DNA of 51,625 bases from Anaerococcus vaginalis ATCC 51170 (GTDB taxonomy: Bacteria > Bacillota > Clostridia > Tissierellales > Peptoniphilaceae), in the NCBI RefSeq assembly GCF_000163295.1, contig NZ_GG700527.1:653022-704646 (forward strand). Reading direction: 5' to 3'. The position numbers and the translations under genes were made by a program. The notes below the pieces were generated by a model. It did not search any database. It had not been told where the DNA came from and saw only the letters and a program-made list of their open reading frames with translations. Shown here in pieces: positions 45,560 through 51,625 of the stretch (position 1 is the stretch's first letter; each line of letters opens with the position of its first letter).

Positions 45560-45984
45560 ATATATAGGAAGTTTTTGGGATTTATGTACAATTTTAATAA
45601 AATTCTACTCATTCTTAACTCTCAAGTCACTTATAAGATATACCATAACAAGATAGTAGATTATAAAAGTAATGAAAAATGATAATGATTATTCAAACAA
45701 TGGTTTCTAGTATAAATTCTAAACTGATGATATAATATAAAAAAGAGAAATATGACTATTGCTTATGCTAGATATTTAAATTTGCTTTTAGCAAAAAATT
45801 TATATATATAAGGAAAACCTTTCTTATAAAAATATCTTGCAAATGATGGAAATTTTTGTATACATAAAACAAATGAGGATTTCCAAATCAAATACAATTA
45901 AGATAGGTATAAGATAGATGTTATCGAAGATATAATAAAATATTTATTCTGTCATAGTATTATTAAGTACAAAAAGGAGTTTTT
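45560..45984. other. Intergenic region with decayed fragment
   Basis: No intact gene. A short frame at about 45752 reads MTIAYARYLNLLLAKNLYI before stops; other pieces are unreadable. A Fur-like palindrome lies at 45678-45694. The region ends with AAAAAGGAG at 45969-45977, the ribosome site of the next gene. Confidence 0.4.
45678..45694. promoter_or_regulatory. Fur/PerR-like palindrome
   Basis: AATGATAATGATTATTC contains the perfect 11-bp palindrome ATAATGATTAT and resembles the Fur box core GATAATGATAATCATTATC. No gene starts close by: the nearest, the lipoprotein, starts at 45985. It may have belonged to the decayed gene at 45752. Chance is possible in such AT-rich DNA. Confidence 0.3.
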
Positions 45985-46632
45985 ATGAAAAGAAAAATAC
46001 TAATAGTGCTAATTATATTATTAATTTTTTCTGCGTGTAATAAAAAAGACACAAAGGAAAATACAAAAGTTGATAATTCGAAAGTAGAAAGCAGCCAAAA
46101 ATCAGAAGAAACAAAGAAAGTAAAAAATATAAAAAAGGATGAGTATAAGAAAATATATGATGAGCTTGAGGGCAAAGAATTTTTCTATGCCTATCAAAGT
46201 CAAGAAGAAGCCATATATTTTTATAAAGATGGATATTTTGATGGAACATTTAGAAGTGGAGATTATAACCAAGGTAAAGTTTCACTTTATAATGGGAAAT
46301 TTGACATAAAAGAAAAACTTGATGAGACATCCTATCTTATAAGTTTAAGGAGGATAGATTATGAACTTCCTCTAGGAGAAAGTGAGATGAGAAATATTGA
46401 GGGTATGGACTTTACCCTAGAATATATAGAATCTAAAATGTATGAAAAAGATGACAAGGATAATTTATATATTCTTTATCTACCGCATAGAAAGCTTAAT
46501 GACATAAAAGATCATGAAAGAAGTATTGCAAAAATTGATGATAAACATATAAAAGATGGAGAACTTAAAGTTTTTGCCATAGGAAAAAAAGATGCGAGCG
46601 AAGAAAATTTTATGGTTGAATATGTAAGATAG
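45985..46632 (+). CDS. Hypothetical lipoprotein
   Basis: A 215-aa surface lipoprotein. A short signal peptide ends in the lipobox IFSAC (Cys18), followed by a Lys/Glu/Ser linker to about residue 50. The body starts YKKIYDELEGKEFFYAY, with GYFDGTFRSGDY and a late YILYLPHRKLND segment. The same pattern recurs in the next gene, so the two are related. Function unknown. AAGGAG is seven bases before the ATG. Confidence 0.72.
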   Translation: MKRKILIVLIILLIFSACNKKDTKENTKVDNSKVESSQKSEETKKVKNIKKDEYKKIYDELEGKEFFYAYQSQEEAIYFYKDGYFDGTFRSGDYNQGKVSLYNGKFDIKEKLDETSYLISLRRIDYELPLGESEMRNIEGMDFTLEYIESKMYEKDDKDNLYILYLPHRKLNDIKDHERSIAKIDDKHIKDGELKVFAIGKKDASEENFMVEYVR

Positions 46633-46641
46633 GAGTGACTT

Positions 46642-47355
46642 ATGACAAAGAAAAAACTTATAATATTATTTATTTTATGCCTTATATTTTTACCTATAAA
46701 AACTTATGGACAAGAAGATTTAATTTCTATAAAAGAAATAAGAGGCGAAAAAAATTATTTTTATGATAGAGTTTTTAAATCAAGATCTTCTATTGTAAGA
46801 GATTTTTCTAAAAGAAATAATAAGCCTACAGAAACTTATAGCAAAAATTTGGAAAATCAAGATCTTCTTAAAGATTTAATAGGTAAAGAACTTATTTTAC
46901 AAGAAGAAGGGGGTAATTGGTTTACAAAAATACACTTTAGAGAAGAAGCGGGAACCTTTGATTTATCTTATAAATACGAAGATGAAAGCACTATTTATTT
47001 GACAAATGGTTTGGGTAAATTTGAAGTTAGTCAAAAAATAGATGATTTAACTTATAGTTTAAAGCTTGTAGACTATCTGCATATAGGCAATGTACCATTT
47101 AGCGACAAAGATGAGAAGAAATATGAATCTGTTGAAGTTCCTTATGGCTTTCAAACAAATGATCCAACTGAAAATGAAATTTGTAGAGATTACACTCTTT
47201 ATCTTCCTTTTAAGAAAAGAAATCAAATGGAAAATGCTGTAAATGAATGGATAGGATTTCCAAGCAGGACAAAATATATTGATGAAGATGAATCTAGAGT
47301 ATATATTCTTGTAAATGATCAGTTGAAATTTCCTTTCATAGAAAATGTGGAATAA
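46642..47355 (+). CDS. Hypothetical exported protein, related to the upstream lipoprotein
   Basis: A 237-aa protein with an N-terminal signal sequence (MTKKKLIILFILCLIFLPIKTYG) but no lipobox Cys, so probably secreted or signal-anchored. LLKDLIGKELILQEEGGNW, GTFDLSYKYEDE, GLGKFEVSQKIDDLTYSLKL and YTLYLPFKKRNQ line up with GKEFFYAY, GTFRSGDYN, NGKFDIKEKLDETSYLISL and YILYLPHRKLND of the upstream protein. They are tandem diverged paralogues. It lies nine bases after the lipoprotein gene (AGGAGTG site), so one operon. Confidence 0.7.
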   Translation: MTKKKLIILFILCLIFLPIKTYGQEDLISIKEIRGEKNYFYDRVFKSRSSIVRDFSKRNNKPTETYSKNLENQDLLKDLIGKELILQEEGGNWFTKIHFREEAGTFDLSYKYEDESTIYLTNGLGKFEVSQKIDDLTYSLKLVDYLHIGNVPFSDKDEKKYESVEVPYGFQTNDPTENEICRDYTLYLPFKKRNQMENAVNEWIGFPSRTKYIDEDESRVYILVNDQLKFPFIENVE

Positions 47356-47407
47356 AATTAATTCATTTTTAAGATAATAGTAATATTTACTTTATTTATG
47401 TAAACGA

Positions 47408-47435
47408 TTGACAAAAATAAAATTTGTATTATAAT
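47408..47435 (+). promoter_or_regulatory. Promoter of the riboflavin operon
   Basis: TTGACA (47408-47413) and TATAAT (47430-47435) are both consensus, with a 16-base spacer. The start point would be about 47442, so the FMN riboswitch begins about 16 bases into the transcript. Confidence 0.85.
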
Positions 47436-47457
47436 AAAAGTGTAAATAAAATAACAC

Positions 47458-47565
47458 AATTCTTCAGGGCGGGGTGTGATTCCCCACCGGCGGTAAAGTC
47501 CGCGAGCTTTTTGCTGAATAGGTGAAATTCCTATACCGACAGTATAGTCTGGATGAGAGAAGATA
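47458..47565 (+). promoter_or_regulatory. FMN riboswitch (RFN element)
   Basis: The conserved core is plainly present: CAGGGCGGGGTG, CCCCACCGGCGGTAAA, AGTCCGCGAG, CCGACAGTATAGTCTGGATG and the closing GAGAAGA. FMN binding folds it so that the terminator at 47594 forms and the rib genes are shut down. Confidence 0.97.
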
Positions 47566-47593
47566 TTTTGATTTTTCTTTTTGAAATAATTAT

Positions 47594-47620
47594 AGTCCCT
47601 GAAATGGGACTTTTTCTTTT
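47594..47620 (+). terminator. Riboswitch-controlled terminator
   Basis: AGTCCC-TGAAAT-GGGACT is followed by TTTTCTTTT. It lies between the FMN aptamer and ribD and is the expression platform of the switch. Confidence 0.88.
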
Positions 47621-47644
47621 GCCTAGAATTGTGGAGGAGGCAAG

Positions 47645-48724
47645 ATGAATGATAAAGAATATATGAGAAAATGTTTTGAGCTTGCAAAAAAAGCGAGAGG
47701 AAAAACTTTAACTAATCCTCTTGTTGGTGCTGTGCTTGTAAAAGATAATAAAATTATTTCTACAGGTTTTCATCATGAGTATGGAAAAACTCATGCGGAA
47801 GTTGATTGTTTTAATAATTTAAAAAGTGATTGTGATGGAGCGATTTTGTATGTAAATTTGGAACCTTGTTCTCATTGGGGCAAACAAGGTCCTTGTACTT
47901 TGGAAATTATTAAAAGAAATATTAAAAAAGTTATAATTTCAAATATTGATACTAATCCAAAGGTCGATGGTCTTAAAGTTTTAAAAGATAACAATATTGA
48001 AGTTGTTACGGGTTTGCTTGAAGATGAAGGAAAAAAATTAAATGAAAAATTTTTCTTCAATGTAAAATATAACAGACCTCTTATTGCATTAAAATTTGCT
48101 CAAACTTTGGATGGGAAGATTTCTTCTAATATTAATGATTCTAAGTGGATTTCTAATGAATCATCAAGAGCTTATGTTCATGAACTAAGAAGTGATTATG
48201 ATGCAATAATTGTTGGAAAAAATACTTTGATTAAGGACAATCCATCTTTAAATTCAAGGATTGAAAACGGAGTTGATCCTGTAAGAATTATTGTGGACAC
48301 TAATCTTGAAATTGAAAAAGATTATATGTCCTACAAGATTTTTAATTTAAAAAGTGATAAAAAAACTTATATAGCAACTTGCAAGGACACTAATAATCCT
48401 AATTTAAATATAATTAAATGTAAAATGAAAAATAATCATGTAGACTTAAATGATTTGGCAAATAAACTTTACAAAATGAAAATCGGTTCAATTTTGGTTG
48501 AGGGTGGCTCAAGTCTTAATTATGGATTTTTGCAAGAAGGCTTGGTTGATAAAATTTATGAATTTATTTCGCCTAAAATAATTAGTGGTTTTGATTCTAA
48601 ATCTTCTTTTTATGGAAGGGGAGTAGATAAAATTAAGGATGCTTATGAGTTTGAGATTGAAGATGTGAAAAGATTTGATGATGATATTATGATTGAGGCT
48701 AAAAATGTTCACTGGAATATCTGA
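47645..48724 (+). CDS. ribD: Bifunctional diaminohydroxyphosphoribosylaminopyrimidine deaminase/reductase
   Basis: A 359-aa two-domain enzyme for the second and third steps of riboflavin synthesis. The deaminase (residues 1-145) has zinc ligands in HAEV (His50) and PCSHWGKQGPC (Cys75, Cys84). The NADPH-dependent reductase (about 150-355) has KFAQTLDGKI and ILVEGGSSLNY. Length is normal. First gene of the operon, 34 bases after the riboswitch terminator, with GGAGGAGG before its ATG. It overlaps ribE by 20 bases. Confidence 0.95.
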   Translation: MNDKEYMRKCFELAKKARGKTLTNPLVGAVLVKDNKIISTGFHHEYGKTHAEVDCFNNLKSDCDGAILYVNLEPCSHWGKQGPCTLEIIKRNIKKVIISNIDTNPKVDGLKVLKDNNIEVVTGLLEDEGKKLNEKFFFNVKYNRPLIALKFAQTLDGKISSNINDSKWISNESSRAYVHELRSDYDAIIVGKNTLIKDNPSLNSRIENGVDPVRIIVDTNLEIEKDYMSYKIFNLKSDKKTYIATCKDTNNPNLNIIKCKMKNNHVDLNDLANKLYKMKIGSILVEGGSSLNYGFLQEGLVDKIYEFISPKIISGFDSKSSFYGRGVDKIKDAYEFEIEDVKRFDDDIMIEAKNVHWNI

Positions 48725-49328
48725 GGAAATGGGCAAGGTTATTTCTTTTAAAAAAATTAATGACCATGTTCAAATTGAAGTTCAAGCTAGTATTGTTTTG
48801 GAAGATACAAAACTTGGAGATTCTATTATGACTGATGGGGTTTGCCTTACAGTGACAGAAATTACTGACAAAACTTACAAGGCAGATCTTATGAATGAAA
48901 GTTTAAAAATGACTAAGTTTGATAGGTCAATTGTAAATAAAAATGTAAATCTTGAAAGAGCTTTGAGACTTTCTGATAGGCTTGATGGCCATATTGTTCA
49001 AGGTCATGTCGATGGAGTTGGTAAAATAAAAAACATAAATAAAAATGTTTATACAATTTCAGCAAGTCCAGAAATTTGCTCTTTGATTGTGAAAAAAGGC
49101 TCAGTTGCTCTTGATGGAATTTCTCTTACTGTTTCTGATGATAAAATTACAAGTTTTGAGGTATCACTTATTCCAGAAACAATAGAAGGAACAAATTTTA
49201 AATACAAAAAAATTGGCGATGAAATAAATATTGAAACTGATATTATAAATAGATTTATCCAAAAATCTATGGCAAATAAAAAAGAAGAAAGGTTGGATAA
49301 AAACTTTTTATTGGAAAATGGTTTTTAA
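48705..49328 (+). CDS. ribE: Riboflavin synthase alpha chain
   Basis: A 207-aa enzyme that converts two lumazine molecules to riboflavin and the diaminouracil. It has the expected duplicated fold: MFTGISEEMGKV with CLTVTEI in the first half, HIVQGHVDGVGKI with GISLTVSD in the second. I start at ATG 48705 (MFTGI is the universal start); an in-frame ATG at 48693 lies deeper in ribD. It is overlapped by ribD and ends six bases before ribBA. Confidence 0.95.
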   Translation: MFTGISEEMGKVISFKKINDHVQIEVQASIVLEDTKLGDSIMTDGVCLTVTEITDKTYKADLMNESLKMTKFDRSIVNKNVNLERALRLSDRLDGHIVQGHVDGVGKIKNINKNVYTISASPEICSLIVKKGSVALDGISLTVSDDKITSFEVSLIPETIEGTNFKYKKIGDEINIETDIINRFIQKSMANKKEERLDKNFLLENGF

Positions 49329-49334
49329 AAAAGT

Positions 49335-50549
49335 ATGGAAGAGATAATAAAAGCATTACAAAATAATGAAATAATAATAGTAACTGATGACGAAGATAGG
49401 GAAAATGAAGCTGACATGATCTGTGCTGGAGAAAAAGTTACAGGCGAGATGATTAATATTATGGCAAAATATGCCAGAGGTTTGATTTGCACACCGATTG
49501 GCAAAAATATTGCTAGACAATTTGACCTAGAAATGATGGTTAAAAATAATACTGACAATCACGAAACAGCCTTTACAGTTTCAATTGACCATGTTGATAC
49601 AGAAACAGGAATTTCAGCATTTGAAAGAGCACAAACTATAAGGGCCCTTGCTGATAATAATACAAAAGCAAGTGATTTTAGAAGACCTGGCCATGTTTTT
49701 CCGCTTATTGCAAAAGATAGGGGAGTTTTGGTAAGAGAAGGCCACACAGAAGCTACAATTGATTTGATGAAAATTGCAAAATTAAAAGAAATTGGTTTAT
49801 GCTGTGAAATTATGGCAGATGATGGTCACATGCTAAGAGGAAAAGCAGTAGTTGAGCTTGCAGAAAAACTTGGAATGAAAATGACTAGTGTGTCTGAGAT
49901 AAAAAAATATATAAAAGAAAATAAGTTGGATTTTTCAAAAAATGAAGAAAATTTTTTGGAAAAAACAAATATTATCAATCTTCCAACTGATCATGGAAAA
50001 TTTAAAGCCATAAGTTTTTATGACAAAGTTGAAAAAAAAGAACACTTGGCTTTAATCAAAGGCAAGATTGATGGAGAAAATATTTTAACTAGAATTCACT
50101 CTGAATGTTTAACTGGAGATGTGTTTTCATCAAACAGGTGTGATTGTGGAAATCAACTTCACAAGGCAATGGAGATGATTGATGAAAAAGGAGAAGGAAT
50201 TATTTTATATTTAAGACAAGAAGGAAGAGGAATTGGATTATTTAATAAAATAAAAGCCTATCATCTTCAAGAAGAAGGTTACGATACGGTAGATGCAAAT
50301 ATAAAACTTGGTTTTGCACCAGACTTGAGAAATTATAAAATAGCTTGTCTAATGTTAAAAGAATTGGGTGTAAAATCAATTGACTTGCTCACAAATAATC
50401 CTGATAAAATCGAACAAGTGGAAAAATACGATATTAAAGTTAATAAAAGAGTTCCAATAGAAATTCATTCAAATCATATAGATAGGATTTATTTAAAAAC
50501 AAAAGCTGACAGAATGGGTCACGATTTAAGAGAATTTAAGGAGAATTAA
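49335..50549 (+). CDS. ribBA: Bifunctional DHBP synthase/GTP cyclohydrolase II
   Basis: A 404-aa fusion supplying both precursors. The N-terminal DHBP synthase (about 1-200) has VTDDEDRENEAD (Mg-binding Glu) and the RPGHVFPLIA loop. The C-terminal GTP cyclohydrolase II (about 205-400) has HSEC, then RCDCG (zinc Cys, about 257-270), and LRQEGRGIGL. All motifs are present in both halves. It ends one base before ribH starts. Confidence 0.96.
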   Translation: MEEIIKALQNNEIIIVTDDEDRENEADMICAGEKVTGEMINIMAKYARGLICTPIGKNIARQFDLEMMVKNNTDNHETAFTVSIDHVDTETGISAFERAQTIRALADNNTKASDFRRPGHVFPLIAKDRGVLVREGHTEATIDLMKIAKLKEIGLCCEIMADDGHMLRGKAVVELAEKLGMKMTSVSEIKKYIKENKLDFSKNEENFLEKTNIINLPTDHGKFKAISFYDKVEKKEHLALIKGKIDGENILTRIHSECLTGDVFSSNRCDCGNQLHKAMEMIDEKGEGIILYLRQEGRGIGLFNKIKAYHLQEEGYDTVDANIKLGFAPDLRNYKIACLMLKELGVKSIDLLTNNPDKIEQVEKYDIKVNKRVPIEIHSNHIDRIYLKTKADRMGHDLREFKEN

Positions 50550-51008
50550 ATGAAAGAATATAGTGCAAATTTAGTTTCAAATGGCAAAAAATATGCAATT
50601 GTTGTTGCAAGATTTAATCATTTTATAACAGATAGGCTTGTAGAAGGTTGTCTTGATACACTAAAAAGACATGAAGTAAAAGATGAAGAAATTGAGCTTG
50701 TAAGAGTTCCAGGAGCTTTTGAAATCCCTCTTGCAGCAAAAAAATTAGCTCACAAAGATTACGATGCTGTAATTTGTTTGGGAGCTGTTATAAGAGGAGA
50801 TACTTCTCATTATGATTATGTTTGCTCAGAAGTTTCAAAAGGAATTGCAAATGTATCACTTGAAAGCGGAAAGCCAATTATTTTTGGAGTTGTTACAACT
50901 GATACAATCGAGCAAGCTGTTCAAAGAGCAGGAACAAAAGCTGGAAATAAAGGAAGTGATGCAGCAATATCTGCAATTGAAATGGCAAATCTAATGGATC
51001 TTATATGA
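50550..51008 (+). CDS. ribH: 6,7-dimethyl-8-ribityllumazine synthase
   Basis: A 152-aa enzyme condensing the diaminouracil with DHBP to give lumazine; usually an icosahedral shell. Conserved elements: [24 protein letters not shown] and [14 protein letters not shown] (catalytic His). [10 protein letters not shown] follows near the end. Full length. AAGGAG precedes the start, and its TGA overlaps the start of the HAD gene (ATGA). Confidence 0.96.
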   Translation: MKEYSANLVSNGKKYAIVVARFNHFITDRLVEGCLDTLKRHEVKDEEIELVRVPGAFEIPLAAKKLAHKDYDAVICLGAVIRGDTSHYDYVCSEVSKGIANVSLESGKPIIFGVVTTDTIEQAVQRAGTKAGNKGSDAAISAIEMANLMDLI

Positions 51009-51610
51009 AAATAATTTTTGACTTTGATGGAACTATCCATAAAAGTGACGAAATTTATGAAAAAGCATTTTATGATACTTTAAAAAAATATAAAATAAAA
51101 AAACCAAATCTTGATCCAAAATCATATCTTGGAGATCCACCAAGAAAAATTTGGGGTGATTTTCTTGACGATTCCTATGATAAAGAAAAATTAATAGAAT
51201 CAACAGGGGATTTGATGATAGAAAATATGAAAGATTTTGGTAGTTTATATGAAGAAACAGAAAAAGTATTAAATTTCCTAAAAGAAAAACACGAACTTAT
51301 AATTTTATCTTCTTGTACAAAAAAATATATAGAAAATGCAAGAAAAATCTATGATCTTGATTTATATTTTAGTAAATATTTAGTAGGAGAAGATTACAAT
51401 TACAAATCAAAAGCAGAAATAATAAGAATAAATAAAATTAATAATTTTATAATGGTGGGAGATAGGCTATCCGATATAAAAGCTGGTTTTCTAAATAATA
51501 ATATATCCATTTTTGCAAAATACGGCTACGGTAAAGAAAGTGAGGGAGACCTATCAGATTATAAAATTGAAAAAATCAGTGATTTATTAAAAATAAAGGG
51601 ATTGTTGTAA
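51005..51610 (+). CDS. HAD-family hydrolase, candidate riboflavin-pathway phosphatase
   Basis: A 201-aa phosphatase of the haloacid dehalogenase superfamily. Motif I is [11 protein letters not shown] (Asp6 and Asp8), motif [11 protein letters not shown], motif III Lys in YKSKAEI, and motif [15 protein letters not shown] helical cap lies between about 18 and 80. It is translationally coupled to ribH (ATGA overlap). Bacteria need a phosphatase acting on 5-amino-6-ribitylaminouracil 5'-phosphate, and HAD enzymes such as B. subtilis YcsE and YwtE do this. Position makes this one a good candidate; the substrate is not shown by sequence alone. Confidence 0.85.
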   Translation: MKIIFDFDGTIHKSDEIYEKAFYDTLKKYKIKKPNLDPKSYLGDPPRKIWGDFLDDSYDKEKLIESTGDLMIENMKDFGSLYEETEKVLNFLKEKHELIILSSCTKKYIENARKIYDLDLYFSKYLVGEDYNYKSKAEIIRINKINNFIMVGDRLSDIKAGFLNNNISIFAKYGYGKESEGDLSDYKIEKISDLLKIKGLL

Positions 51611-51625
51611 AAATAGATCAGAGCG

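Overview
The window looks like chromosomal DNA of a low-GC Gram-positive anaerobe. I would guess Tissierellia (Anaerococcus/Peptoniphilus/Finegoldia type). The grounds are strongly AT-rich codon use, AGGAGG ribosome sites, a Firmicutes-style FMN riboswitch, lipoboxes, a FemAB-type transferase and the protein families present; the genus is inference. No rRNA, tRNA or CRISPR array was found.

Layout. (1) 370-9360: a TetR-type regulator, a complete nickel/peptide-type ABC importer (two permeases, two ATPases, a lipoprotein binding protein) and a heterodimeric ABC exporter-fold pair, all on + and closed by a strong terminator. It is probably a metal or metallophore uptake locus. (2) 9443-19116: a decayed prophage or integrative element. 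An intact large serine recombinase is followed by phage genes in normal order but broken (SNF2 helicase, DUF1492, HNH endonuclease, small terminase, metK-like). Two intact cargo cassettes sit between them: PTS IIBC + ADP-ribosylglycohydrolase + GntR regulator (13932-17056), and a small membrane protein + XRE regulator (17738-18271). (3) 19117-27954: the tail of a second serine recombinase, then a modification-dependent restriction island with intact mcrB and mcrC followed by badly decayed genes, one resembling an SRA-domain restriction protein. (4) 27665-31525: decayed sigma/anti-sigma and ABC ATPase fragments broken up by two insertion sequences (ISL3 and IS256 families), both with frameshifted transposases. 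(5) 33110-39780: a type III restriction-modification locus (XRE regulator, an unrecognised 269-aa protein, Mod, Res), with the scar of a deleted helicase/DUF4391 pair in front and a broken DUF262 (GmrS-like) gene behind. (6) 39871-41707: an intact three-gene operon encoding a J-domain-like coiled-coil protein, a HIRAN-domain protein and an unrecognised protein. This is the best candidate in the window for an undescribed (possibly defence) system. (7) 41984-47355: a FemAB-like transferase on the minus strand, an orphan hypothetical gene, Nudix and macro-domain-like remnants, a GNAT acetyltransferase and a pair of related exported proteins. (8) 47408-51610: the riboflavin operon ribD-ribE-ribBA-ribH under an FMN riboswitch, ending in a translationally coupled HAD hydrolase that may supply the pathway's missing phosphatase.

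Overall, a conserved backbone (importer at the left, riboflavin synthesis at the right) encloses about 38 kb of accessory DNA: a dead prophage carrying live cargo, two restriction systems, remnants of at least two more, and dead insertion sequences. Intact genes stand among pseudogenes, which suggests that the restriction genes, the three-gene operon and the sugar/ADP-ribosyl cassette are still under selection.
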